Shown: positions 23,701 to 35,600 of the stretch, piece by piece
Numbering within the stretch: the stretch's first letter is position 1
Layout of the letters: every line of letters begins with the position of its first letter
Assembly: GCA_002633005.1 (NCBI GenBank)
Contig: NMRA01000029.1
Coordinates: 759,119 to 823,118 of the forward strand
Reading direction: 5' to 3'
DNA: 64,000 nucleotides
Source: Phoronis australis
Lineage: Eukaryota > Phoronida > Phoronidae
Notes under the pieces: model-generated
Database searches by the model: none
What the model saw: the letters and a program-made list of their open reading frames with translations, nothing else
What the model was told of the DNA's origin: nothing
Made by a program: the position numbers and the translations under genes

Positions 23701-26700
23701 AAATCAGTGATAGTGGATTGGCGTTGGCCGGCGTAGCAGATGATGTATAATTCAGTCCATGCAGATGAATCGGAGACTGGTTAACATTCAATATCGTCAT
23801 TTTGGCACAGGGCTATGGTTGATTAAACAGATGGATGTCACGCCCTGCAGTATAATTCACAATGTCTTTTGTAAACTCACACACAATAAAATTAATGAAG
23901 CAGAAATCTTACTGTTTCTTACTTCATTAGCGAGCCCTGGCGATTTCCCATTTTAGAAAATTCGTACTGAGGTTGTTGTCTTGTCCCCGGAAGTATTAAG
24001 TTTAAACGCATTGTCGGATAACCAAGCAGAAACGAGGTACGAAAGGAGATTGGGGATTGAATGACTGTGTTTAACAGTGGCACAATTCAAGATCCCACTG
24101 TAAAATTATTACTTTTCCCTTTCGATCCATAAACGACGAAAGGTGCCGTGTGACTTGTGCTTATTCATTAATACTAGCGATCATTTTTACTAGCGATCAT
24201 TTTTACTTGCGATTCATTTTACTAGCGATCCTTTTACTAGTGATCATTTTACTAGCAATCATTTTACTGGCGATCACTTTAACTGGCGATAATTTTTACT
24301 GGCAATCATTTTTACTAGTGATTGTTGCGTGGCGGTGAAGTTTCCCCGTCACGAATATGGCGATCAATTTGAGTATGGTTTACGAGTGGCGGGGCTAAAA
24401 AGGAGCTTGGCGGGCCGCCCAGAAGTTTACAGGCAGGGGAAACCCTGTAGTATGCGAAATGAGCTTCTTCAGACATGACCTCAGTTGGATAGCTCTAATT
24501 TAATTAAATGTAAATACAACTTGCAGCTTATGAGGAGACCAGTCCTGATTCACATGGTACTTTCTAGTCTACAAGAAACACAATTATTTCAGAAAACACC
24601 TGGAAAAGAACAGTCACGCTGTGAATGTAATTTACAACCACGTATCTAACTGAAGTACAATCAACAGTCTCTCGTGATCAACTTTGGAGTTGGAGCCTAC
24701 TTACTCATAAGACAGCTGAACGCCACCCTTAAACCCATTATCGAAGGTGCCCTTGCCGCGACCTCCAGCCAGTACTTGAGCCTTAATCACAAGGTACTCG
24801 GCAAACTCCACTAGAATGGAACATACACTTACACGACGGTGATATTTGTCAGGAATCTAACTTCAAATTAAGACACTTAGATCTACACAATCTCACGAGT
24901 GGAGACATACTGAAGTCAAAGATCATGTTATGTAAATTACTTCAACAATAATCACTTACAGGGGTTCAACATTTAGAGAACCAGTTTTCTCCACTGAACA
25001 AACTGGCTCTCAAAATGTGCAACTCTGTAAGTGACTATTGCCATATTTTCAATCAAATCTTAGATAACAAATATTCACACAGTGACTTTTCATCGAGAAA
25101 TGTTGAGTCTTGGCTAAAAAGTTTCATGAAGCCTTGAATTGCTATTAAATGCAAATGAAACGCTGGGTACAGCAAATTCACAAATATTTTACAATAACCA
25201 AAAGGTTGTCTCACAAGGGCCTGTTCAAAGAAACTGATTTAAGTCCATTTTTGACTTAAGTCTAAACTTAAGTCAAAAACTTAAGTCGAACATAAGATTT
25301 CTTTTTTGAAATGATCTTGAGACAGATCTAAGTCTTATCTTAAAATTGACTGAAAGTTAAGATCTGTCTTAGCTAAGTCAGTTTTCTTGGAACGGGCCCA
25401 TATCTTTACATGGCCACGATCTTCAACTTTACTGGCAATTCTAGTAGTGCTTAAACAGACTTTATTTAAATCTAAGAAAAATAGTTTGAATTTACTGCAT
25501 CAAGTCAGTTACCACATGCTCCACAAATCCCTTCACACTAGGAGACAGTGTGAAATGAATCTTTCTACGGTTGCTTTTACACCTAACTGTGGACAAACAA
25601 AATGCCTACTTTGAAATTCATCTGTCAACTTCACTTATGAAAACATTCTTTCCACAACCCACTATTCTAGGGTTGCTCTGAGAAAACCATAAAATGTAAA
25701 AGGCCTTGTCATTTGCATGGCCACAGCACTTCACTTACTGACTTCTTTGGCAGCAATGTCTGCTTCCTGAGCATTGGAGGCCATGCGGAACCGCTGGACA
25801 TTGACTCCACTGTCAGCCATCAGCTGCTTGCTCTGATACTCCTGTAGGTTGAGCCATCGCACTGCTTGATTGGAGGCAGCCAGCTAGAAATGACCAATCA
25901 GAGGTTTTGAACAACAAATGCCCTTAAAATATTCTTGAAATTTCTACAAATTTAAATTACTTTTTATAAAGTTGACACAAAATTAGTTCTCTGTATAAGT
26001 TCCTGTGAAAATTTTGTACCGCCCATAGGCTACAGAATTGTTTATTTTCATAATAAAACACCCTTTGGCTAACCTGTGTAATAATGCACTGAAACCACAG
26101 CCAACTTCACATGCTGGCTTCAACATTAGTGGCAGCTCTATCCCTAGACGATGAAGATGGCACCACACTGCCGAAGTTGGACCCAGAGAACAGGGATAGT
26201 GCCGCTGAGGGATAATTCCAGGACAGAGGATACTGTAGTGTAGACAGGTCTCCCATCTGTGCTGCCACCTCTAGGCTTGGCTGGCAAACAGGTGACCTCC
26301 CCATAACACGCTGCACATTTTACTTTGACCTCAAGCACATTGAGTGTAATGGCATTCGGTCTTCAATTTCGTTGATGGAACGAAGGACAAGTGGGAAAAA
26401 ATGTCAACTGTGGGAGTACTGTTTCAAATTGTAAGGGTTTAAGGATTCCAGTTGCCTCTAAAGGCGGCCATCTACACTCATACAGATAGATATAATAATG
26501 TAACTTTGTTTAGCCAAGGTTAAGCATAATTTGCAGAAAATCTTTCGATGTGCAGAGTAGATTAGGATTTGCTGCCGTCTGTCAAGTTGCTGGGGACAGT
26601 TTTCAGGATGCTAAGAGTGTTGCTAAGACCTGTAGCCAAGTGGCACCCCTGTTCCACAGAAGGGGAATAAGTGATGTACTACCTGACTTCTGGGTGTGAT

Positions 26701-28434
26701 GTACAATTGAAGAAAGCCTGTTCAAACCACTTCCCATTGGCAAGACTCTCGGTTTGGATGCTTGGCTCACACACCCGAGAATCTTAGTCCTGGTGTTGTC
26801 GTGATCATTAACAGGGACCTAGCAACACTGGCAGTCTCATTGGAAGACTTTTCAACACAAAGATAGCTGGCTGGCCAAGTTAACTGGCATGCTAGGTAAG
26901 TGCTACGAACAAGAGCAAGTAGCACAGATAATCAGATCTGTGTCTGGCACACATCTCACATCATTCGTCCTTATCCTTGTCCAGTGCTGTCCTGTGATTT
27001 CCCGGATGGCACCACTATAAGTACATCGCCAAGCTCGGGACTTGGGCCTGTCAAATATGGACCTTGGTAGAAGCTGGTAGTGGTAGTTTAGGGCTTCCAG
27101 CTGATTGCAAATTTGCAAGTACTCTCTTATAAGTCTTGTCTGTGAGGTGTAACTAGTGAACCTGAGTAGTAATACAACATTTAGTTGCAGGCCTTTATCC
27201 AGTGTACATCCTAACACTAATCTGGATGCCCTGGCAAGGAAGCCCAATGTATCATTTGGATGCCCAATGTCAATCAGAATTTCTCCAGTTTGGACATCCA
27301 CATTATAAGAGCACAAGGACTCCCAGTTAATGAAGTTAGGTGATAGTTCAAGAGAAAAGTGTTGGCCCTTTCAACTCAAAAGAAATATACAATGTACATA
27401 AAATGTTACATAATGTTCTAACTAAATTGAGATGGCATGTCAATCATTAGTAGTGTCTTCCACTGCAGTCTGCTTTTTGAGGTCTGTCTCAAATTAAAAA
27501 TTCAGTACTTGTAATATAGGGGCATACACCTTGGTCAACTCCAAACTGGTTTGTCAGAGCTGTAGTTTCATGTTTTACATCTTTTTATAAAAACATCAAA
27601 AGTGAAATAAATGTCATTAGTTTAATAAAATATTGTGCCACAAGAATATACCTATTTAAAATTTTTGAGTTTGCGCCCGTTTCATGCTTTTCAATGTTTT
27701 AATATGGAGAAGCAGGGACACCAGCAATTTGACTGAGATAACGTAAAACATAGCACACTCATAATTCAACCAATATCTGTAACATTTGTTTGGTAAGCTA
27801 CTAGGCTGTTTTCGTAAACTTAGACGTAGAAGTTTTGGTCCACGCACTGTTTTTTAGTAAAAAAGTTACTACTGGGGAGCTGTTTTTCTAAACTTAGATG
27901 TAAAAGCCTTGGTATACATTTTTTTATAAAAACCTCACTGTGGTGTATTGGGGGGGATTACTGGTGAATGGTGGTGGGGGTAACGCGCCGTTGGAATCCT
28001 GGACGCCCTGGAAGTGGAATATTAGCTAATAATTAGGAACCCCATTTTGGACACCCTATTTTCAAAATCCTGGATAAAGTCCTCTTTGTTGGTTGCAAAG
28101 GTTGTATCGCTTGTGCTTTTGTTTTTTATCGAACTGTACTTTACACTATAGGCCTACTAGTCTACTCTTCATGCCCTTCAATCAGTTCTGAACTGAACTT
28201 CTGACGTTCTGTGTACTGTGTAGTAAAAGTTTTGGTAAAACTGTAAACGTTTGTGAACTGGAAAATTTTTATGTTTTATAAATGAGACGAAATAAGGCCA
28301 AAATAACACACAGGGCATTATAATAGAAATTATGTAGTTAACTGCACTGAGAATGGTGCATGTCGTCACCAAATTACCTGCTTTTTCATAAAGTGAAGCG
28401 CTGGGGCACGTAAACTTCTACAGAGCGCGGCCAT
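14797..28434 (-). CDS. SUCLG2: Succinyl-CoA ligase [GDP-forming] beta subunit, mitochondrial
   Basis: Eleven minus-strand exons, all in frame: 28434-28378, 25883-25739, 24810-24705, 22947-22857, 21521-21369, 20049-19960, 19463-19367, 18514-18353, 17580-17438, 16844-16724, 14909-14797. The product is 425 aa, close to human SUCLG2 (432). With the alpha subunit it interconverts succinyl-CoA + GDP + Pi and succinate + GTP + CoA in the mitochondrial matrix (TCA cycle). Exon 1 encodes a basic presequence starting [15 protein letters not shown]. Residues ~27-225 form the ATP-grasp part ([13 protein letters not shown]; nucleotide loop [24 protein letters not shown]). The C-terminal ligase part holds [24 protein letters not shown] and [16 protein letters not shown]. 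The ending [15 protein letters not shown] then VASLKK matches the GTP-specific rather than the ATP-specific (SUCLA2) isoform. Several introns carry transposons. Isoform assignment rests on remembered similarity. Confidence 0.96.
16536..16627. repeat. Exact 46-bp tandem duplication
   Basis: GGACACACTGCCTCCTCATG and the following 26 bases occur twice back to back (16536-16581 and 16582-16627) with no visible difference. It lies in the last intron of SUCLG2. Its identity implies a recent event or an assembly or polymorphism effect. Confidence 0.85.
17855..17955. mobile_element. Foldback MITE family 1, copy A
   Basis: About 100 bp whose two halves are complementary: AATAGT..GGTCACTTACAGGGG and GAGAACCAGTT on the left, AACTGGTTATCAAAAT and GAGTGACTATTG on the right. 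Three related copies are at 24946-25040, 36861-36956 and 60575-60679. It lies in SUCLG2 intron 8. Confidence 0.65.
18558..18625. repeat. CAG/CAGTAG microsatellite
   Basis: A trinucleotide-rich run (AGCAGCAGCAGCAACAGCAC, later GCAGTAGCAGTAGCAGTAG) lies about 45 bp upstream, on the minus strand, of SUCLG2 exon 8. In minus orientation it reads CTG/CTA-rich and may sit near the polypyrimidine tract. Confidence 0.7.
19076..19306. mobile_element. Foldback MITE family 2 (GACTTAAGTC type), copy A
   Basis: The left end is GGGAGCTGTTCCAAGAGAAT then TGACTTAG. The right end in reverse complement is GGGGCCTGTTCCAAGAAACT then GACTTAAG. The interior is a long imperfect palindrome rich in CTTAAG. A related copy is at 25217-25399. 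It has no coding capacity and lies in SUCLG2 intron 7. Confidence 0.7.
23188..23387. repeat. Tandem pair of ~100-bp units
   Basis: GGTTTTGAAAGGAGCGTGGT at 23188 and GGTTTCGAAAGGAGCGTGGT at 23288 start two diverged units. The GTGGTGAAT motif also recurs. Both lie inside the 23173-24447 element. Confidence 0.7.
24172..24323. repeat. Minisatellite of ~9 units, consensus TTTTACTAGCGATCA
   Basis: The motif TTTTACTAGCGATCA, with variants such as ACTGGCGAT and ACTAGTGAT, repeats about nine times with a 15-18 bp period. It is part of the interior of the 23173-24447 transposon-like element. Confidence 0.85.
24946..25040. mobile_element. Foldback MITE family 1, copy B
   Basis: This is the cleanest copy. 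The left arm is CAATAATCACTTACAGGGG then GAGAACCAGTTTTC; the right arm is CAAACTGGCTCTCAAAAT then CTGTAAGTGACTATTG. The arms pair along almost the whole 95 bp. It lies in SUCLG2 intron 2. Confidence 0.75.
25217..25399. mobile_element. Foldback MITE family 2 (GACTTAAGTC type), copy B
   Basis: 183 bp bounded by GGGCCTGTTCAAAGAAACTG on the left and AAGTCAGTTTTCTTGGAACG then GGCCC on the right, which are inverted copies. The interior repeats CTTAAGTC in both orientations. It is the second copy of the family seen at 19076-19306, in SUCLG2 intron 2. Confidence 0.75.
27188..28084. mobile_element. Non-autonomous hAT-like element, older copy
   Basis: The ends are CAGGCCTTTATCCAG and, in reverse complement, GAGGACTTTATCCAGGAT. 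The interior aligns over most of its length with the better-preserved copy at 30307-31311: shared GCCCAATGTATCATTTGGA, TTTCTCCAGTTTGGACA, AAATAAATGTCATTAGTTTA and CCCCATTTTGGACACCCTAT. The flanking 8-mers TTTAGTTG and TTTGTTGG match at only 5 of 8 positions, consistent with age. It lies in SUCLG2 intron 1. Confidence 0.75.
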
Positions 28435-30298
28435 GTTGGGAATCCAAGTCTCGTTCAACGATAACAAGCGTAATCTTAGAAAACGTACGCTAATATTCAT
28501 GAGCATTATAAAATAAATCAAAATATTCTTAGTATTTGATAAAAAATATGGAATGTATCACGTAATTTTATACATCCATATTTTTATGGAAATTTATTTT
28601 TACTCGTTGATGGACTGGTGCTAGTGACAGTATCTTTTATATTTTGTGGTTTTCATATCTCTACACCATCAAAAGTAGTTCACGCATCCTGGACATTTTT
28701 CATCCTGGCACTTCCCTCGGTTCCCGGACGAAAACATTGAATTGGGTCAAAACTGGACAGAAAGTGGTCCCGACGGAAACTTTAGAAGGTTGTTAAACTG
28801 CTTTTAACACTTGTTATGGCTCCAGAGTGAGAAAAATGTTTCGAAACAGTCGCATATGTTTGTCACATTTTGTCAAAATGGCGGCTATTTGTATCTCGTC
28901 TCCCTTCTCGTCGGGCACATGTTTAGGCAGAAAAACTAAAATGTTTCGTCTGCAAGCGCTGCCGGCATGAGCCTTACGCATTTGCCGTCTATGGAGGCTT
29001 CGTTTATGACACTTACTCACCTGAGGAAAAACGTTTATTCTGTCCTATTGGCCCTATGTGCTTGATAAAAAGTGTGCATTTGGTGTGAGTTCGTTGATTA
29101 TGTGATTTATCTCGTAAATTGCTCAGACCAATGGATAATCCAAAGCCAAGATCAGACATAATGAGAACTAAACACAGTTGATTCAAACAATCCTTTTTGT
29201 GTACCAGTGGTGGAATTAGGGGGGGCAAGGGGGCCACCCCCCCCCCCCTAAAATTCTACCAGGTACCATTTGGGAGTTCGGGTGCGAGTTGCTGACTAGC
29301 ACACATGTGTACATCCAGGGGGGCTCGTGGGGGGGTGAATAATCAATGCATAGGTCCTGAACAAACCCTGTTTACCTTTTTTTAATCAACAGGTCCTAAA
29401 CCCAAATATTCAAGACCCTCGCATCCCCACATTTTAGGCGGGCGCACGCATCTGCCCAAATTCTGGTTATTCCTGTGCCCTGCCCCCCCTGGATCCGCCC
29501 CTGTGTATCATCAGCTAATGTGTCATTAGTGTCCCACTAGAGTAATAAAAGCAGGAGTCAACTGGAGACTGGTGTTCTCTGTGTGGTACATAGTCATTAG
29601 ATATTATGGTTCTTGGTGGGTAATTCCCCACAGTTGCAGTGTAAATGATGGGGCTCATAATGCCTGTGCCTAACTGATTTAGTGCACTTCAGTTTGGCAT
29701 GGTTGGTCATCCTGACTGATGCCTGCGCCAAATTGAAACTACTGTAATTTCTCAAATTACTTCCAGTAACTGTTCTTAGAAGTGAAATTGACAACAACAA
29801 AAAATGGCTGCTTTCGTATGCATGTCATAAGGATTAATCACATGGGAAATGTCCCGAGAAACTATTACGCACCATTTCACGCCCATTGTCATCAGTTTCA
29901 GTTCTGATAACCGTTAAAAAATTATAAACTACTGGCAGTAATTTGGGACTGACTAATCATAAGCTTCAGTTTGGTGCAGGCAACACACTGGCCTGAAGTG
30001 TCATAGGTCTCGATCACGCTCGCTCGTTCAGGTGGCTTTGTAAGAAGCTTTCAAGTTTACTCTAACTAAGCTTTTGAGGGTTGCTGAGCGTTACAGAACA
30101 TTGTTTTGTTTCAGAGAAATGAATGGGAAATTTGTTTTTAATTAGCCAAAACAGGGCTTGGTATACTTTTAAGATTTTCCCTTGTTGATGTCAAGTTGAT
30201 AGTTGTTGTATGAAAGATGGAAGGATTCAAGTAGTGGAGGAAAATTTAATTTTGTTTTGTAGGAGAGTCAGCTTTATTGGTGGTCCTATGAATAGTGC
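28435..30298. other. Gene-free spacer upstream of SUCLG2
   Basis: The SUCLG2 promoter should start here. No TATA box is obvious. A CAAAATGGCGGCTATTTG sequence at about 28871-28888 resembles the AAGATGGCGGC (YY1-type) promoter element and could belong to divergent transcription toward DMTF1. Its 30-codon frame is not supported. The rest is AT-rich with one TIR element (29205-29503). Confidence 0.4.
29205..29503. mobile_element. TIR element of the CAGTGGCGGATCCAGG family, longer copy
   Basis: The left end CAGTGGTGGAATTAGGGGGG and the right end (reverse complement CAGGGGCGGATCCAGGGGGG) form an inverted repeat of about 23 bp with a few mismatches. The interior is C- and G-run rich with no coding frame. 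It shares its ends with 11493-11646. Confidence 0.68.
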
Positions 30299-30306
30299 CA
30301 TGATTG

Positions 30307-31311
30307 CAGGCCTTCATGCAGCGTCCGTCCTAATGTAGACGCCCTGGCAAGGACGCCCAATGTATCATTTGGACGCCCTGTCAATCAGAATTTCTCCAGT
30401 TTGGACACCCACATTGAAAGAGTACTAAGACTCCCACTTAATCAAAGTGGGAAGTTGGCCCTTTCAAGTCGGAAAGAGATATACAAAGTATTTAAAATAT
30501 TGCAATATTCAAACTATTTTCAAACTATTTGGTAGACCTGTCAATCATTAGCACGTGGTTGGTTGCCAGAGTGTCTGCTTTCAATAGACTCACATGCTAC
30601 TGCCCTTCTGTACTTTATAAAGGGACATGGACCTTGCTTAACTCCAAACTGGTGTTTCAGAGCTGTAATTTCATGTACTTCATCTTTTTTAAAATACCAA
30701 AAGCAAAATAAATGTCATTAGTTTAATAATATGATGTGCCGCAAGAATATCCCCATTTAAAATGTTTGAGTTTTCGCCTGTTTCATGCTTTTCTATGTGC
30801 GTCTAAAATGGAGCAGCAGTGACACCTGTTGTCAAAATATAAACCACACATCATCTGTGCATTTTTCTTTTGTTGGTAACTGCAGCTTTGATGACTCATT
30901 GTACAGAATATAAAGCTAGTGAAGTTGATATAATAAACTTTATAACAGAATTTGACTTGAGATGACCAAAAACAGTGCACTCATCGTTCAACCAATATCT
31001 GTAATATCTGTAATACCCGTTTGGTAAGCTATTTGGCTGTTTTCGTAAATTTAAACATAAAAGTCTTGATCAACAGTTTTTTAGTACTTAAAAAAGCCCA
31101 ATACAAGGGAGCTGTTTTTGTAAACTTAGGTGTAAAAGCCTTGTTCAACGCATTTTTAATTGTAAAAAAACCCCACTGTGTGTATTGGGGGGGGGTTACT
31201 GGTGAATGGGGTGGGGAGGGGGGGTAATGCGGCGTTGGAATCATGGACGCCCTGGAATATTGGGAACCCCATTTTGGACACCCTATGTTCGAAATCCTAG
31301 ATGAAGCCCTG
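30307..31311. mobile_element. Non-autonomous hAT-type element with exact 8-bp target duplication
   Basis: The ends CAGGCCTTCATGCAG and (reverse complement) CAGGGCTTCATCTAG are inverted repeats. CATGATTG occurs at 30299-30306 and again at 31312-31319, an exact 8-bp target-site duplication. The 8-bp duplication with a CAGG start is the hallmark of the hAT superfamily. No transposase frame is present in the 1005 bp. A diverged relative is at 27188-28084. It lies between the 5' ends of SUCLG2 and DMTF1. Confidence 0.85.
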
Positions 31312-32667
31312 CATGATTGCCATTGTTTTGTATTTAGATTTAGTAAATAAGATTTGACGTTTTTTTACTTCCAGTTGTTATTGAGACTGCTTTGGCCATG
31401 AAAAAATCTGTTTTTGGAATGTCTAGCGAAAACAATAGAAAATTTGTCACATCTGGAAGCAAAAAAATGTCGGAAGTCTGTTTTTAAAAAGGAACTGTTA
31501 ATTTAATTTTTGTTCTTTTTCACTTCACGCCAGTTGAAATGCCCAAACATTAAAGTGCTCCATAATCCATAGTCCTAACATACAAGAAGAGGTTAATTTA
31601 TACTGGATATACAGAGTATTTCTAAAACACATTTGCTAAATCTGCAATTAAGAGAAATATGAACAAACATGAAAATGCTTCAGAATTGTTGTTGTTTTGT
31701 TTTTCACTATTTCACTGTGGTTCAGAGGAACTTTCCCTATAGTGAATGTCCTTATCATAGTACGTTGACATCAAGAAACAAAATGGTCGTGATGCAATCT
31801 TGGGGAATTAGGACACTATAAACTGGACACACTATTTTACAGATTTAAATAACCTAGTCCATATTTAAATAACCTAGTCCATCAAAAGAGCAAAGAAGTG
31901 GGAACAAATATCTTGATTTGTTAAGCATCTCTTGTCAGTTTTTGTGTATAGCTTTGAATTCGCATGTGATAGGCCTACAAAGAGCTGGCTATTCGCTGAG
32001 GCTGGTCAGTCACAACGAAATTGCATTATGTTGAAATGATTTTTATGATTGTGTTTTTTTAAATGAATATCATGGTATGTGGTTGTATTAGGGCTTGACT
32101 CTGTAGATGTGTTAATGCTTGATATGTGGCGAGATTTCCCATGTATGCGAATTGGATAATAATTCAAAAAGCATGCCAAAATTGTATGAGGCCACTTGAC
32201 TTACCTCAAAATCCAACTGCTGCACGGTGGTTTGGTAGTTTGCCCAATTATGTTGCACACCCAGCAGAACAATGTGGCAAGATTATACAAAAGGTTTAGG
32301 TTGTAAATGTAACATTTCTTGTTTGATTTTAAAATTCGAAAACCTTATCACGTCTACTTTTCACTAACTACGCAAGTATGCTGTTTAAAATATTTTGAAA
32401 CAGATGTTTGAATTAAATACTTTTGTCACCCCCAGTGTGTTTATGATGGTCTGATTATCTAGAGAATGATAACATCAGCAGCCTGAGGTAGTGTAATTAA
32501 CTGCAACAGCATGTTGTCTTTAATCATTACCGGCAAATTTCGAGGTACGCAAACAGGTCGAGTTGCCCAATCTCGACCGGTGAGGATTCTTTTCGTGGAA
32601 GGTTAACAAACTCTGTAAGTAAGTGCGGCGTGGATTAATCAAGCTTATGTGAAAATGCATTTTCAGT
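31312..32667. other. Upstream region of DMTF1
   Basis: No coding exon seen. A 20-bp tandem pair (ATTTAAATAACCTAGTCC-type) lies at 31841-31880. DMTF1's start codon sits 9 bases after a splice acceptor (TTTTCAG at 32661-32667), so at least one non-coding first exon must lie here or further left. I could not place it. Confidence 0.45.
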
Positions 32668-32676
32668 GTTGCCATA

Positions 32677-35600
32677 ATGGATGATGCTGGTGATGTTACC
32701 ACAGAGACGATAACTGCGGGCGATTGTAGCTCAGTGGTAAATGAGGATCAAATGAGTCCATCACCAGCGGCGACACCTACTGGAGGAGAAGAGGAGGTCC
32801 CGCCCACTGTCACTGGTGTCGAGGGTCATGTGCAGCAAATTGTTGTACCATCAGAAGGTGTATATTAGATGAAGTATAAGCGCTCAATTAATTTTTACAA
32901 TAAACTTTCCATTTAGGCTACTTAATGTGTATTTTGCCACTGCTTAGCAGTCAGTGAGATTTAGAAAAATCCCCACACTTATCTGATTCTGAAGTTGCTG
33001 AACGAGCCAGCAACTCAAATCGGAGTCAGTGTGCCATTTTCGAATTAGCAATTTTAGGTTTGGCCAACCTTTAAACTCAAGAGTTTTCTTCGGTCGTTGA
33101 TGGTTCTAAAATTTTATTAAGAATAGAAATCAAGTCACCATGATATGCAGTGTTCTCTAATGAGCTGCTTGGTAGCACTCACAACATTTAAATTGATAGC
33201 AGCCAGTCTGAAAACTTAGTAACCAGTTCTCAAAAAACCCATTAATATCCAAATCATTTATCTTCCACCAAAAGACTCCCTTTACTCCTCAAAACTGACA
33301 GATAAGGCACTGGCAAAACAACAGTCCACGTCACACTGTTGGCATAATATTTAGTATGTCAAGTGGGCCGTATTCTTTATCGAGTAAAAAATTGACAAGT
33401 CTATACTGGTGTCAAAAGAAAATCTCCGGAGATTCATTTTAGTGCAAAACTTTGAGTGTGCAGCGAGATAGTTTAGCTGTGACTGCTAAGTTCTTGACTT
33501 CAATTGATACAAGGCACAGTATGCGTTATTTGAGGAACGTGATGGACACCAATCTTCAGAATTTTGGCTTACCAGTGTCCCAAACTGGAACCTTTTTGTC
33601 GTAGTTTTTGCCACCACGCCACTGATGACTTACACTGCCTGAATGTATTCAACTTTACAAATTGTCGCCAATTGTGCAGTGACTGATCATCTTGATGTGA
33701 TGTTTCAGGTACCAGTGCTGACATCGACCCACATGATGAAGTCGATGGTGCTAGTGGTGAGCCTGCTACTAAGAAAATCCGGGTGCTACAAGAGGATGGC
33801 CAGATACTTGTACTAGCTGTATCAGGTACGTGACATTGGAGACTGCAAAACAGTGGTACAGCAGGAGATGGAACTAATCGGACACAATACCATTTTCCCA
33901 TCTTGAGAGCTAATTCTGTTCTCAGCAAAATTTACTGGTAATAACTAATAGGGTGTTAAAACTCTAGTTAAAGAATTGCGTACCACCTTACTAAGCTTTA
34001 ATGTTAACTCATTGTTATTCTCGGTAACGAGAGAAGACTGCTCCGACGATGAATTCGGCTTCTGCTCAATTCATGATGAGGGAATTCTGGGTCACTTTTG
34101 GTCAGTACATCGAGCATTTTCCAGTAAGAGGTTCAACTTGTAGATAGGCTGTTACAAAGTTGTATAGGTTTTACGGTTTTGAGTTTAAGCCCAAGCTGAA
34201 GAGACTGACATCTTCTGGCAAAATAGTGCCAAACAAGAACCAATATGTATTTAGCACAGCCTATGTTTGAGCCAGCCTATGTATTGTTGTTACACTTCTG
34301 AATGAAAACTGAAACGGGCGAATTTAAAATGAACAGCGGCATTTCATTGGCCTACAACTCATGCCGAAAGTGGTCAACTTCTAATATAAGTAGGAAAATT
34401 TTGAAACATCCATATTTTAGAAGAAAAATAGCAGCATTGCGCCAGTATCCCTGATACTAATATTCATGATGGGCCTGACCAATAGATGGTGTGTTAGTCA
34501 GACGATGTGGCAAACCATCAGAGATGCAGCATTGCTAAATGCAAGTTACCGGTTCCAACGTTCATTTTAATTTTTTTCGTCTATAATTTCTCGCTTTGTT
34601 GTAGAACAAGAGGCCAACCAGTTGGGTACCACACACACCTTTCCTAGTGAACTCGGCACATCCAGTCGACCCAACTTGCCCTCAGCCAACACAGACGTCA
34701 ACCAAGCCTGGTTCACAAAGAAGGGAGAGAAAAGTGCTCTGCACCAAACAGGTAGGCATGGCTATATTGACCTTCAGCACCTATTAATGAACTCTTCCTA
34801 AGTTTAGGTATTGCTTATAATGTGTCATGGGAGGATATAGCTTGTGACCAATTTTAGCTGTAAATGGTTTCAGTCGAAACTAAGTGACTGTGGAAAATTG
34901 TGAATACAGGTTCATCAAAACTGGTCAAAATAACTCACTGTGTTTTGATTTGTAGTTTCGAAGAGGCTTTGCGCCAAGGTCCAGTTGAATGAAAAATGGT
35001 TGTCGACTTCCAAGACTGCCATGGCAGAGTTAGATGCACTCAAAATCAAGAACAACATGTTCTTGCATATTATGAGTGGTCATCGCTATATGTTTTTCTG
35101 GCTTAAAGCACATCCTGTAAATGGCAAGCTATTAATAGGACATCAGTTTCGTGGCCAAAAATGCACTTGGGGATTATTGTTGGATGGGATAGGCCTTTTG
35201 AAGTTATTAGCTTTGACTCGAGCTTTAAAATAACAAAGTGTTCTTTTATTTTATTGCAACCAATTTTCACCCTTTTCTACCAGACATTCACTAAATAAAA
35301 TCAAGGTCAGTGAATGCACTGTAATGTAATACTGTGTTTGATTTAGCAGTAGAGTATTTGACTGTTGCTGCTGAGCTTCTGGGTTAGATTTCGCATTACT
35401 GCTAATTTTTAAAGACTTGGTTTTCAGGCCACAAGGTCCCTCCACTTGGTTTTGAAAAATTTTCAGAAGTTGCTGTTGATGCAGGTTTGATAATGGTATT
35501 ATTTTTAATCAATGCCAAGCGCATATTATATATTTCCATAAAGGTCACAGCTGGAAGCAAGGCCAGTGGTCCAAAGACGAAGTGGACATATTGCAGTCAA

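Larger units (their letters stand above)
23173..24447. mobile_element. 1.28-kb TIR element in SUCLG2 intron
   Basis: The left end CAGTGTTTCCCCTAGG and the right end (reverse complement CAGGGTTTCCCCTGCC) form a 13-bp terminal inverted repeat with one mismatch. TAGTA occurs directly outside both ends (23168-23172 and 24448-24452). The ends look hAT-like, but hAT elements make 8-bp target duplications and only 5 bp match here. The element contains a ~100-bp tandem pair (23188-23387) and a ~17-bp tandem array (24172-24323), and no transposase. It is therefore non-autonomous. Confidence 0.65.

Noticed and set aside
26903-27316. 137-codon minus-strand open frame in SUCLG2 intron 1
   Set aside because: It crosses the left boundary of the hAT-like element at 27188, so it would be a chimera of transposon and flank. 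A faint resemblance of its middle to lipid-transfer (VPS13-type) sequence is too weak to use.
28873-28965. 30-codon frame starting ATGGCGGCT upstream of SUCLG2
   Set aside because: The good start context is probably a YY1-type promoter motif. No donor site or continuing exon is found.
29013-29237. Minus-strand donor-like CTCAG/GTGAGT at ~29019 suggesting an upstream SUCLG2 exon
   Set aside because: The complete mitochondrial presequence exon at 28434-28378 already explains the start, and no matching acceptor or frame was found.
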